A stretch of 64,000 bases of DNA from Arion vulgaris (lineage: Eukaryota; Mollusca; Gastropoda; Stylommatophora; Arionidae). The notes below the pieces were generated by a model. The model made no database searches and was not told where the DNA came from. It saw nothing but the letters and a program-made list of their open reading frames with translations. Location: the NCBI GenBank assembly GCA_020796225.1, contig CM036765.1:1504728-1568727 (forward strand), written 5' to 3'. Numbering within the stretch: position 1 is the first letter of the stretch; each line of letters opens with the position of its first letter. Shown in pieces: positions 55,465 through 64,000 of the stretch. Made by a program: the position numbers and the translations under genes.

Positions 55465-55660
55465 ACGAAATAGAGGACACCCTTAAACAGACATGGAAAT
55501 GAAGTCGTCTTGGAGAACCGAAGAGTGCTCAACTATCCTGGGAGATCATAAGCAAAACAGCCAGAGACCAAGAAGAGTGGCGAACAACTGTTAAGGCCCT
55601 ATGTTTCACGAGAAACGGAGAGGACAGGAATAAGTCAAGTCTAAAGTAGAGGAGAATTTC
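55465..55660 (+). pseudogene. LINE C-terminal fragment
   Basis: Plus strand, with one stop: KNEIEDTLKQTWK, SRLGEPKSAQLSWEIISKTA, RDQEEWRTTVKALCFTRNGE. The TA+D+..WR..V.ALC box is the usual ORF end of APE-LINEs. Confidence 0.82.
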
Positions 55661-55679
55661 TCTCTCTCGAGATCATCGC

Positions 55680-56335
55680 TTAGACTGATGAACCAGATTT
55701 CCATATAAATTCTGCTGTTAATTTTAGGGACTCCGTCCCTCCGTACAGCATCTCATTTAGCTCGATATTTTTCGGCCAGGTTTCGTTTCTCAGTTCTGCT
55801 AGCAGTGGGCAGTCTTGCAGTAGGTGTTCTGCCGTCATGTCCGCCTGCTCGCAGTGGCACAGGCTAGTTGTGCCAGTTTTAAATTTGTTGTACAGGTGGT
55901 ACCAAAGTCTGTTATGGCCGGTACAGAGACGGAATATATCTTGTTTGATAACTTGTTTGCTATGGGACAGAACATAGTACCCATCTTTAGCGCTGTCTTG
56001 TCTTGTTTGATAACTTGTTTGCTATGGGACAGACCATAGTACCCATCTTTAGCGCTGTCTTGTCTTGTTTGATAACTTGTTTGCTATGGGACAGACCATA
56101 GTACCCATCTTTGGCGCTGTCTTGTCTTGTTTGATAACTTGTTTGCTACGGGACAGAACATAGTACCCATCTTTAGCGCTGTCTTGAGTGTGGTCTTGCG
56201 ACCACTTGTCTCTATATCGCCATCCGATGGTTGTTTTGGCCTCCTCGTAGCTGATCTCGTAATCAATCTGAGACAGTTGCCCTCCTGCCTTTGAGAGCTT
56301 CTCTGCATCTTCGTTTCTACTTATATTGCAGTGTG
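55680..56335 (-). pseudogene. LINE-E: RNase H and C-terminal zinc-knuckle region
   Basis: Minus strand from 56335: CNISRNEDAEKLSKAGGQLS (the end of RNase H; family consensus GNE.AD.LAK.G), YEEAKTTIGWRYRDKWSQDH, then FRLCTGHNRLWYHLYNKFKT, GTTSLCHCEQADMTAEHLLQ, DCPLLAELRNETWPKNIELN, EMLYGGTESLKLTAEFIWKS. RGH-NRL...C.C...TAEH.LQ.CP is diagnostic of the tail of RNase H-bearing LINEs. A 62-bp expansion sits between the RNase H end and the GHNRL box. Confidence 0.92.
55937..56190 (-). repeat. 62-bp tandem repeat inside LINE-E, 4 copies
   Basis: TTGTTTGATAACTTGTTTGC plus TATGGGACAG and CATAGTACCCATCTTTAGCG. Not a multiple of three, so each copy shifts frame. Confidence 0.94.
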
Positions 56336-56339
56336 ATAG

Positions 56340-56470
56340 GAATTGGGGGGTTTTGGAAGTTTTTTGGAAGAAGGTTAAGAAGAAGTGTTGGAAGAAGAAG
56401 TTTTGGGAAGAAGAAGGTTGGAAAAGTGTTGAAGAAGAAGTGTTGGAAGAATTGTTGGGAAGAAACAGAA
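56340..56470. repeat. purine-rich degenerate repeat
   Basis: GAAGAAGTGTTGGAAGAAG-like units, with GGTT and GTTTT interruptions. Confidence 0.8.
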
Positions 56471-56625
56471 GACCACCTTACAGTTCTTTGTCGCATTTAC
56501 TTTCATTCTCACATTGGACACGGTAACACACAGGAAGTCTTGACAAAAACAATAGAACACATTCCGTTGAAAGTGTGGGTTTTTCAAACACCAACTCGGG
56601 TTTGTTAAACCACACAAAGGTGCAG
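56471..56625. other. unique sequence
   Basis: No gene recognised; short open frames without motifs. Confidence 0.4.
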
Positions 56626-56935
56626 GCTAGTTATCAGCGTCGGTCAGGCTAAGGTTATCATTGCGTCAGGTCAGGCAAAGGTTATCATTGCTCATTCAGC
56701 AAAAGGTTTATCATTGCGTTAGTCGACTAAGTTTATTGCGCGTCAGGCTAAGTTATCATTGCATTATCAGCTAAGTTATCTTCGCGTCAGCAAAAATTAT
56801 CTTGCGTCGTACTAAGTTATCATTGCGGGTCAGGCTAAAGTTACTTACGTCAGTCAGGCTAAGGTTATCATGCTTAAAGTCGGGCCCAAAAGTTATTGCG
56901 TCATGTCAGGCTAAGTTATCTTAGTCATGTTTTAA
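56626..56935. repeat. degenerate about 24-bp repeat with many single-base losses
   Basis: About a dozen copies of GTCAGGCTAAGGTTATCATT plus GC.. in which almost every copy lacks different single bases. The indel style is unlike the clean arrays elsewhere in the window. Confidence 0.85.
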
Positions 56936-57390
56936 ACAAAACTAAAAACTGTCGTTACTCCCTATTACCACTTTGGAGCAGTGAGTCGAGTGGGAAGGTG
57001 GCGGTGGGCGGGGGATGAGTCGAGTTGGAAGGTTTGGCTGGGCGGGGATGTGTAGCCACACATATAAGAATATGCAGATTTCAAAGCTGTATTTTATCAA
57101 CTTAATTTGATGTATTCTACAAAGAATAAAAACTCAAAGAAAATGACATTGACGTCGGAATATTTCGTTCAAATACATCTGTTTGGATCATGATGCGTTT
57201 CCCAAAAGGGAATTGGTATCTGAGAACGGTTTGATATGTAGCTTGTCGTATCGGTGAGTTAAGTAATACAAAGTATTCTCTGTTCAAAGTACTCGACTGC
57301 CACTAAAGTGGGTTTTCACAGATCCGTTCTGCAAACCCTCCAGATAAATCTCATCCCTGAGAAAGGAGCTCAGCAAAGATTTCTGTCAAC
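56936..57390. other. non-genic sequence
   Basis: Includes a G-rich approximate duplication (GAGTCGAGTGGGAAGG / GAGTCGAGTTGGAAGG). No gene. Confidence 0.45.
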
Positions 57391-57396
57391 ATGAAA

Positions 57397-57800
57397 GTTA
57401 CACTCCAGTATGTACCTTCATACTGTCAACACGAGGTTAGCACCAGTATGTACTCTTCATACTGTCAACACGAGAGTTACACTCAGATGTACCTTCATAC
57501 CTGTCACACGAGAGTTACCTCAGATGTACCCCATACTGCCAACACGAGAGTTACACTCAGATGTCCTTTATACTGCCAACCGAGAGTTAAATCCAGATGT
57601 ACCTTCCCTACTGTCAACACGAGAGTTACACTCCCGTAGTACCTCATCTTCAACACGAAGTTACACTCCCGTATGTACCTTCATACGTCAACACGAGAGT
57701 TACACTCCAGTATGTCCCATCTGCCAACACGAGAGTTACACTTCAGTATGTACCTTCATACTGTCAACACGAAATTACACTCCCGTATGTATCCTCATAC
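57397..57800 (+). repeat. about 40-bp tandem repeat of the RNase H WVPSH segment
   Basis: About 10-11 units with AGAGTTACACTCCAGTATGT and ACCTTCATACTGTCAACACG, encoding VTLQYVPSYCQHE in the best copies. The parent is LQWVPSHCG..GNEKAD of RNase H, whose continuation is visible at 57810. Units carry scattered deletions. Confidence 0.9.
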
Positions 57801-58149
57801 TGTGGTGTGCCAACGAGAAGGCAGACAAACTTGCTAAAAAAGGGCAGAATGGGAACAAATAGAAAAATAAATCACAGACTTTGAAAACAACTAAGAGCTA
57901 TCGTAGAGATTATAAAATAACCTAAACCATCCAACGATGACTACCACATACTTGACATACAAGAACAAACTATCATCTCCCAAAACTCAGGATAGGACAC
58001 AACAGACTGAACAAAAATCTACAGGATCGATTGTTCTCATACCGTTTATATCACTGTAGTACCCTGATCAAACCACAGAACATGTCCTGCAAGACTGTCC
58101 CTGTATGTCCTTCCTAGAAACGAATGCTGGCCCTCAACACAACACTACA

Positions 58150-58755
58150 TGACACCAGAGATGAGCCCCAGACAACAGTCAACCATCATAAGAACACGTC
58201 TAACGGTATAATCATCAACACTTGAAACCAGAGATAAACCCCGAGACAACAGTCGACTTCATCATAAGAACACGTCTAACGGTATAATCATCAAAACTAC
58301 ATGACACTAGAGATGAGCTCCAGACAACAGTCGACTTCACCCAAGAACATGTCTAACGGTATAATCATCAATACTACATGGCACCAGAGATGAGCTCCAG
58401 AGAACAGTCGACTTCATTATAAGAACGTGTCTAACGGTATAATCATAAAAACACATGGCCCCAGAAATGAGCTCAACAACAGTCGACTTCATCATAAGAA
58501 CTTTCTAACGTATAATCATCAAAACTACGACACCAGAGATGAGCTCCAGACAACAGTTACTTCATTATAAGAACGCGTCTAACGGTATAATCATCAAAAC
58601 TACATGACACCAGAGATGAGCCCCAGACAACAGTCGACTTCATCATAAGAACATGTCTAACGGTATAATCATCAAACTACATGGCACCAGAGATGAGCTC
58701 CAGACAACAGTCAACTTCATCATAAGAACATGTCTAACGGTATAATCATCCAAAT
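58150..58755 (+). repeat. about 78-bp tandem repeat of the LINE-E C-terminus, 8 copies
   Basis: Units contain ACACCAGAGATGAGCTCCAG, ACAACAGTCGACTTCATCAT and GTCTAACGGTATAATCATCA. They encode the final residues of the ORF (TTVDFIIRTRLTV) plus the start of the 3' UTR. The array runs right up to the (AAG)n tail. Confidence 0.92.
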
Positions 58756-58795
58756 AGAGATGGCAAAGAAGAAGAAGAAGAAGAAGAAGAAGAAA

Positions 58796-59369
58796 CTGAA
58801 GTAGTAACAACTATTCTGTGTTGAATATTTCCAAATTGCATGGAATTTCTATCGGTATGTTAATCCTACCATTGACAGCATTAAGGGGAGACAAGACAAA
58901 CGGTTGCTAATTTCCCTTTATTTCTCAGTCAAATAGATATTGTTTATCAGGTAGTACTAGGGGTGGTCTGAGATGAAATATTATATAACTTTTAAAAAAA
59001 AATTACTTGTCGGGTTGCCATGGAAATGGCGGCCATGTTGGATTATAAACAATGCCGTAAAATAGGTAAGTACTCACAACTAGTTCATATTAATTTTTTT
59101 TAATTGAAATACTAAATAAGCCATAGTTCTAAGCACCTAGCAACTTAAATCCAAATGTAAACGTATCTCTTTTACCTACCATGATTTTTAGATCACATTT
59201 CCCTAATAATCCAGTTTCACCAACATTAAATATATTTTGTTTGTTGGTAGAGAGTCGTATTACGGGGACTTGGTTCTATGCAAACGTATCGCATGGGCGG
59301 ATAGCCGTAAATGGATCTTTGTATAGCCAGATATGAATATAACCATATACTGTCTACGCCGCTGGGATA
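58796..59369. other. unique AT-rich DNA
   Basis: Contains GGTTGCCATGGAAATGGCGG and long A/T runs. No gene recognised upstream of the short ORF at 59370. Confidence 0.45.
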
Positions 59370-59582
59370 ATGTTTCATTTTATAATTGCTATAATAGTAA
59401 TGTTACCAGCTTCTTGTATTAATGTATACGACCTTAGAAGCAATGAATGGGGAAACTCTATATCGAAATGGTTAACTATTGCCTGTCGTTCTAAGGTTGT
59501 AGTCAGACAGTCATATGTGAATGGAGGTAAAAGTAATGGAATTACTCGTCGTCTGAAACTTTCAGCACACAAAAAAACTTAG
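59370..59582 (+). CDS. hypothetical 70-residue protein with signal-peptide-like start
   Basis: Starts MFHFIIAIIVMLPASC, a hydrophobic run of a length and ending (A-S-C) expected for a secretory signal, followed by a 54-residue basic region ending in RRLKLSAHKKT. A is at -3 of the ATG. It lies in one of the few non-repetitive stretches. There are only two cysteines and no recognised family. No promoter, poly(A) signal or homologue can be shown here, so it may equally be a chance ORF or a first exon. Confidence 0.22.
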   Translation: MFHFIIAIIVMLPASCINVYDLRSNEWGNSISKWLTIACRSKVVVRQSYVNGGKSNGITRRLKLSAHKKT

Positions 59583-59650
59583 CACATATTGGCCTCTGGT
59601 AAAGATAGACATATGTCAATCATTTTGCAGTTTTGATTTGTTTGTTCGGA

Positions 59651-60229
59651 ACCAACAACCACTGACAAGATGTCATTCTGTCACAAGCAACCACTGACAA
59701 GATGTCATTCTGTCCAAACAACCACTGACAAGATGTCATTCTGTCACAAGCAACCACTGACAAGATGTCATTCTGTCACAAGCAACCACTGACAAGATGT
59801 CATTCTGTCACAAGCAACCACTGACAAGATGTCATTCTGTCACAAGCAACCACTGACAAGATGTCATTCTGTCACAAGCAACCACTGACAAGATGTCATT
59901 CTGTCACAAGCAACCACTGACAAGATGTCATTCTGTCACAAGCAACCACTGACAAGATGTCATTCTTCCCAAACAACCACTGACAAGATGTCATTCTGTC
60001 ACAAGCAACCACTGACAAGATGTCATTCTGTCACAAGCAACCACTGACAATATGTCATTCTGTCACAAGCAACCATGACAAAAATGTCATTCTGTCACAA
60101 GCAACCACTGACAAGATGTCATTCCCGTCACAAGCAACCACTGACAAGATGTCATTCTGTCACAAGCAACCACTGACAAGATGTCATTCTGTCACAAGCA
60201 ACCACTGACAGGATGTCATTCTGTCACAA
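59651..60229. repeat. 32-bp tandem repeat, 18 copies
   Basis: CAACCACTGACAAGATGTCA plus TTCTGTCACAAG. A few copies have CCAAA, CTTCCC or CCCGTC changes. Confidence 0.95.
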
Positions 60230-60239
60230 GCAAACAGAA

Positions 60240-60960
60240 AATAATAGCTTGCAAAATGTAATTGTACAATCTATTGTCTTTTGTCTATTCCCAGGTGGAA
60301 GATATATTTGGTTATCTACTCTTGCCGTTAAGCGTAGGGATGGGAGCTTTAATTTGCGTTCTAGGACCAGATGAGTCGCCCTTGTTGTGTTATATCCGTG
60401 TTTATGTAGTGTGGTCTTGATATCGTCTATCCATCTTTTTCTTGGTCTTCCTTATCTCTAGTACCCGATCTCTTTTTATTGTATGCTGTTATTGGTGGTT
60501 GGTTGTTTTTCATTCTCATTAAATGTCCAAACCACTGCATTTGTTGTCTTTCGATGTATTTGGTGCATGAAGTTATGCCCACTCTGCTTCTGATGTCCTC
60601 ATTTCGTAGTCTGTCTTTCCTGGTGACTCCCACTGCCTTCCTCAAGCATTTCATTTCACACGTGTGAACTTTCTGTGGTGTGTTGCTGTCAGAGACCAAG
60701 TGTGGCACTGGTAACAAGTGTTGTAGGAAAATACTTTTTATCATCTGTCTTTTCACTTCCATCTTGATCTTTGGGTGTTGTAGTAAGGTGCCAGCTGGTA
60801 GGTCTTTGACACCTTGTCTCTATTTCTCTATCGAGTTTTCCGTCCTCTGTGAAAATGCTGCCTAAATATTTGAATTCAAAAACTTGCTTTACTCTGGTGC
60901 TATCTATTTGTATGTTTGCTTGCCTTGGTGTTCTGCTGACTTTCATGGTTTCATTCTTTT
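60240..60960 (-). pseudogene. LINE-C-like C-terminal half
   Basis: Minus strand from 60946: IQIDSTRVKQVFEFKYLGSI, FTEDGKLDREIETRCQ; then EVKRQMIKSIFLQHLLPV, CEMKCLRKAVGVTRKDRLRN, EDIRSRVGITSCTKYIERQQ, MQWFGHLMRMKNNQPPITAY and a K+RWIDDIKTTL-type end near 60425. Box order and wording match the LINE-C copy at 27300-28100. Frameshift near 60760. Confidence 0.92.
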
Positions 60961-61083
60961 GTTAATTGTACAATATCTACATATATATATGTATATATAT
61001 ATATCGATTTTGATTGATGAGATAACTCATATACATGACTTCCGACTTCCGGTAATATCAAACAAATTCTTGATATGAGAATG

Positions 61084-64000
61084 GACTTCCGGTTCAAGTT
61101 GGCCAACGCCAAAGTGTTGTTTTTGTGCGGTGCTAATATTTCGTGTAAGAGGGATGGTTAATTTCATATGCAGATAGCTATGCAAAGTGAATAGGAAGTC
61201 CATTCATTGAGGATCTTCGCGGTGCTACGGAGTTTCGTGCATCTGTGCTGGAATTTTCCTCAGTGTGTGTTATTTGCGTGTGGTGACGGTTTGTTTTGAT
61301 TTTCGATCAGTTCAAGATGGCGGACTTCGATTACAATAACGTTACGATCAAACGTAGAAACAAAAGAGGACGAAGGCCAAGACAGGGTCGGCGAGCAGGC
61401 GCACGAAGAACACGGCTTAAATACGTCCGCTTGGGACTCAATAATATACGCATTGTCTACTGGAACTGTGCAAGTGCGCATCAACGCGGACTAATTCTTG
61501 AAACCCTTGTGTACAGAGCAGACATCGTAGCTCTTCAAGAAACGCGACTGGGCGATGGTGGTGTACTACGCATGACTGGTTTCAAATGTTACTACAACAG
61601 AAGACATATGGGTCTAGCAATTCTAGTCTGTAATAGCATTGATGTGTCGAAGTAGACAGTCTCGATGGGATGATGACGAATTGCAACTTCAGGCGATTAA
61701 AGTCCAGTCTGAAAACCGTTTGTGCTGGTCAACGTGTATGCCTGTAATGCGAAAGTGGACACACAGAAATGGCAGTGTTTGAGTGATATTATAAGTCATG
61801 AGAGTAATAATGTCATTTTCTGTGGTGATTTCAACGCAAAGGGTAGATCATGGGGCAACATTTCCTCAAATACACAGGGAGAAGATCTCGAACTAGCACT
61901 TGAGACCACGGAATTGTTGTGCATCAATACCAGCGGTGTCACTAGAATTGCGAGTCGCCCAGGAGATGAGGATAGTGTTATTGGTTTGGCACTTGTATCC
62001 CCTACACTCACTGCTGTATGCAGATGGGGATTTTAGGTACCATGGCAGTGACCACCGTCCGTGTATCATACTGGTGAACAAAGGTAGATCAAGACAACAC
62101 AGGGCAGTAACGCACTCTTTCCAGTACGACACCACAGGGCAAGACGTTGTCAGTAGAATAAGGTGTGTCAAACGAGGCAAGCACACAAACAGTAGTAAAC
62201 GTTGGGAACAGCCACCATGGTGGGATGACGAGGTGGAGAAGGCGTGGATAGACAAGCGGTATGCTGTTAGGAGGTGGCAAACTGCCAGGAAAATGGAACT
62301 ACCCATCCTGCTGACATCTTGCAGTTGAAACAAGAAATGAATAATAAAACAGGGTGTTTCAAAGCTATTGCAAGGATGGTAAAAAGTGAGAAGTGGGCTG
62401 AGTTCTGTCAACGTGTGAGCAATGACAAATCGTTGAATCTGTTCTGGCGATTGCACAGAAGTATGAATGGTACAGTAAAGAATCGGTGTGTATTGACTTC
62501 CAGAGCTTGGATCTTACCTGGCAGAGGACAGATGAAAACAAGGGTAGGGCTCTGATTGCGCACTATTTAGAGAAGAGTGACCAGCAAGACATTGTAGGGC
62601 GAAACACTGCAAGACAATCCATTGCAGCTAAATATAAGAACCAGGAATTAGATGTAGATGATTTGGTGACGGTGGAGAAAATCAAGGATGCTGTACGGAG
62701 AGCAAAAACAGTGCACCTGGTCCAGATGGTATACGATATGGTGACATTGGCGGGTTGTCTGATGGATGAAGAACTGGCTGCATCTACAACAAAAGCATTA
62801 CGACTGTAATAATCAACGAAGAATGGTTGCACAGCTACCTGGTACCTCTACCGAAGCCTGGCAAAGACCACACAAAATTCAGGGCTATCGGGTAATCACC
62901 ATGCAGAATACAATAGGCAAGTTGCTGAAGAAAATAATTGCCAGGAAAATATCCTGCCAACTAGAGAGGTTACGTCTACTTCCACCCACCCTTGGAGGGT
63001 ACCGTCCATATAGAGAGCATGGCGAACGCAGCGGTGTTCGCCTACGATGTCTATGAGGGTTTTCACTCAGGCATTGAGACATCGCTGCATTGACCTTGAA
63101 GATGCCTATAAGAGTGCCGTTGAATTTTTAATGGTCACTGACTGAACTCAATATCAGCCCATTCCTCCTCAATTGGATCTTTGCGGCCCTCTTCCAGCGA
63201 AAGATAGTGTTTAAATGTGGCAGTTGGGCGTCATCACCAACAACAATCCACCCTGGCTTACCACAGGGGTCACCATTATCTCCGGGGTTGTTCAATGCCT
63301 ATACTGTGAGCATCACAAAAGAGCAGATCACGGGTAAAGGAAGGACAATGTCATATGCAGATGATGTGTTGGTGTATCGTCAGGCAAGGATAGAGAACAG
63401 CTTGTGGAGGAACTTCAGTCAGAACTCGACCTGCATAGGTAGATGATGCGTTGAAGCAGGAGCATTGGTCAACCCCACAAAAGCAGCGGTAACATGGTTC
63501 TCTTTAAACAATCACATCGTCAACACTCCAACACCATCTGTGGTTTTGTGTTCAGAGGTGGTGGAGCGGTCTCAGTCTATGAAATACCTGGGGCTGCGTT
63601 TTGATCGTAGTCTAGCTTTTACGGAACACATAGCTCATGTGATAATGAAGGCGAGGAAAGGTTTGCTGGCGGTGAGGGTAATGGCTGTGGCGGATTGTGA
63701 ACAGCGTCATCTTTGTCTTTATACCAGGTCTGGTCCTTTCTGTGCTTGAGATGCGCTGGCGATCCTCAGTCATAGTCAGATGAACGACTGGAAAAATACA
63801 GAACGAGGCGATGCGCATTATACTTGGTTGCACTAAAGACACGTCGTGCAGGGCAATGCGCTATCTCCTGACTATCCTACTATGGAGTATAGAATACTGA
63901 TGAGCCGTGCAGAGCATACCTTCGAGTCAATGCTGACACACAACATCCTCTGCACTTGGAAATAAAGTTACAAAAAGGAAATAGGTTAAAAATAAAATCT
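61084..64000 (+). pseudogene. LINE-D: 5'-complete APE-type retrotransposon, runs off the window
   Basis: Leader 61084-61316; ATG at 61317 in good context (CAAGATGG). Residues 1-41 are strongly basic (RRNKRGRRPRQGRRAGARR). Endonuclease: IRIVYWNCASA (45-54), ADIVALQETRL (68-78), then after a frameshift NVIFCGDFNAKGRSWG and GSDHRPCIIL near 62050. RT: LVPLPKPGKDHTKFRAIG near 62840, DLEDAY (motif A) near 63085, HPGLPQGSPLSPGLFNAYT near 63250, MSYADDVLVY near 63350, SMKYLGLRFDRSLAFTEH near 63575, and an LQNEAMRIILG-type box near 63800. No gag ORF precedes it. Multiple stops and frameshifts make it inactive. An I/Jockey-superclade element, possibly Ingi/Vingi-like; an RNase H end would lie beyond 64000. 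Confidence 0.9.

Larger units (their letters stand above)
57395..58795 (+). pseudogene. LINE-E: RNase H end and C-terminal tail with two expansions
   Basis: Plus strand: QYVPSYCQHE-type units (array), then CGVP / ANEKADKLAKKGQNGNK (the GNE.AD.LAK.G end of RNase H) near 57810; RIGHNRLNKN near 57990; DQTTEHVLQDCPCM near 58070; and TTVDFIIRTRLTV-type tail units repeated to 58750. Ends in (AAG)n at 58765-58795. Many single-base indels. Same family as 55680-56335 and 1010-1231. Confidence 0.9.

Noticed and set aside
1..64000. tRNA, rRNA, snRNA or telomere repeats
   Set aside because: No GGTTCGAATCC-type B box, no rRNA-like blocks and no TTAGGG/TTAGG runs were found in a visual scan. A tRNA or covariance-model search would be decisive.

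Overview
This window looks like nuclear, non-genic DNA of an invertebrate animal. It contains APE-type LINE retrotransposons, remnants of a hAT transposon with a ZMYM1-like TTF domain, AT-rich sequence, and one tandem array after another. I see no bacterial gene, tRNA, rRNA or CRISPR array. The taxon cannot be named; a mollusc or other marine/lophotrochozoan genome is only a guess. By my hand count about half of the 64 kb is tandem repeat with unit lengths of 12-94 bp. No intact, convincingly functional host gene is visible. The very long open frames over arrays (for example 1182 codons at 36048-39596 and 968 codons at 50465-53371) exist because the repeat units lack stop codons, and I do not call them genes.

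Layout. 0-12 kb: arrays of 44, 52, 46, 68, 21, 38 and 48 bp, then a 4.5 kb pyrimidine-rich (TTTTCTTCTATG)n-like block and a 33/44-bp array. 12-24 kb: a decayed hAT element (13113-15172) with a nested LINE piece, then arrays of 34, 24, 37, 23, 38 and 54 bp. 24-31 kb: three-part LINE-C territory, including a LINE whose reverse transcriptase reading frame carries three separate tandem expansions. 31-42 kb: arrays of 33, 21, 44, 12, 42, 26/28 and 61/94/33 bp. 42-47 kb: a stack of nested insertions (LINE-B in LINE-A in a hAT MITE in a satellite array), three junctions of which still show target-site duplications. 47-54 kb: LINE fragments, a 25-bp array and a 2.75 kb 32/38/27-bp array. 54-60 kb: LINE fragments with RNase H tails and internal arrays. 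61-64 kb: a 5'-complete but frame-broken LINE-D running off the window.

LINE families are labelled A-G here for convenience only; G lumps single unclassified pieces. The unifying observation is that many arrays are not random satellites. Their unit sequence is a piece of a LINE copy: the RT motif A block, the RT RQGC block, the segment after FADD, the RNase H segment containing WVPSH-GNE, C-terminal tails and 3' UTRs. In several cases the single-copy parent sequence can be read directly on both flanks. Retrotransposon debris therefore appears to seed much of the minisatellite content. Whether this is a biological property of the genome or is partly inflated by assembly can only be settled with raw long reads.

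Three short stretches might be host-gene or unknown coding sequence and deserve a second look: a possible terminal exon at 20079-20247 (+), a possible CCP/kringle-like exon ending in GTAAGT at 39513-39603 (-), and a 70-codon ORF with a signal-peptide-like start at 59370-59582 (+).
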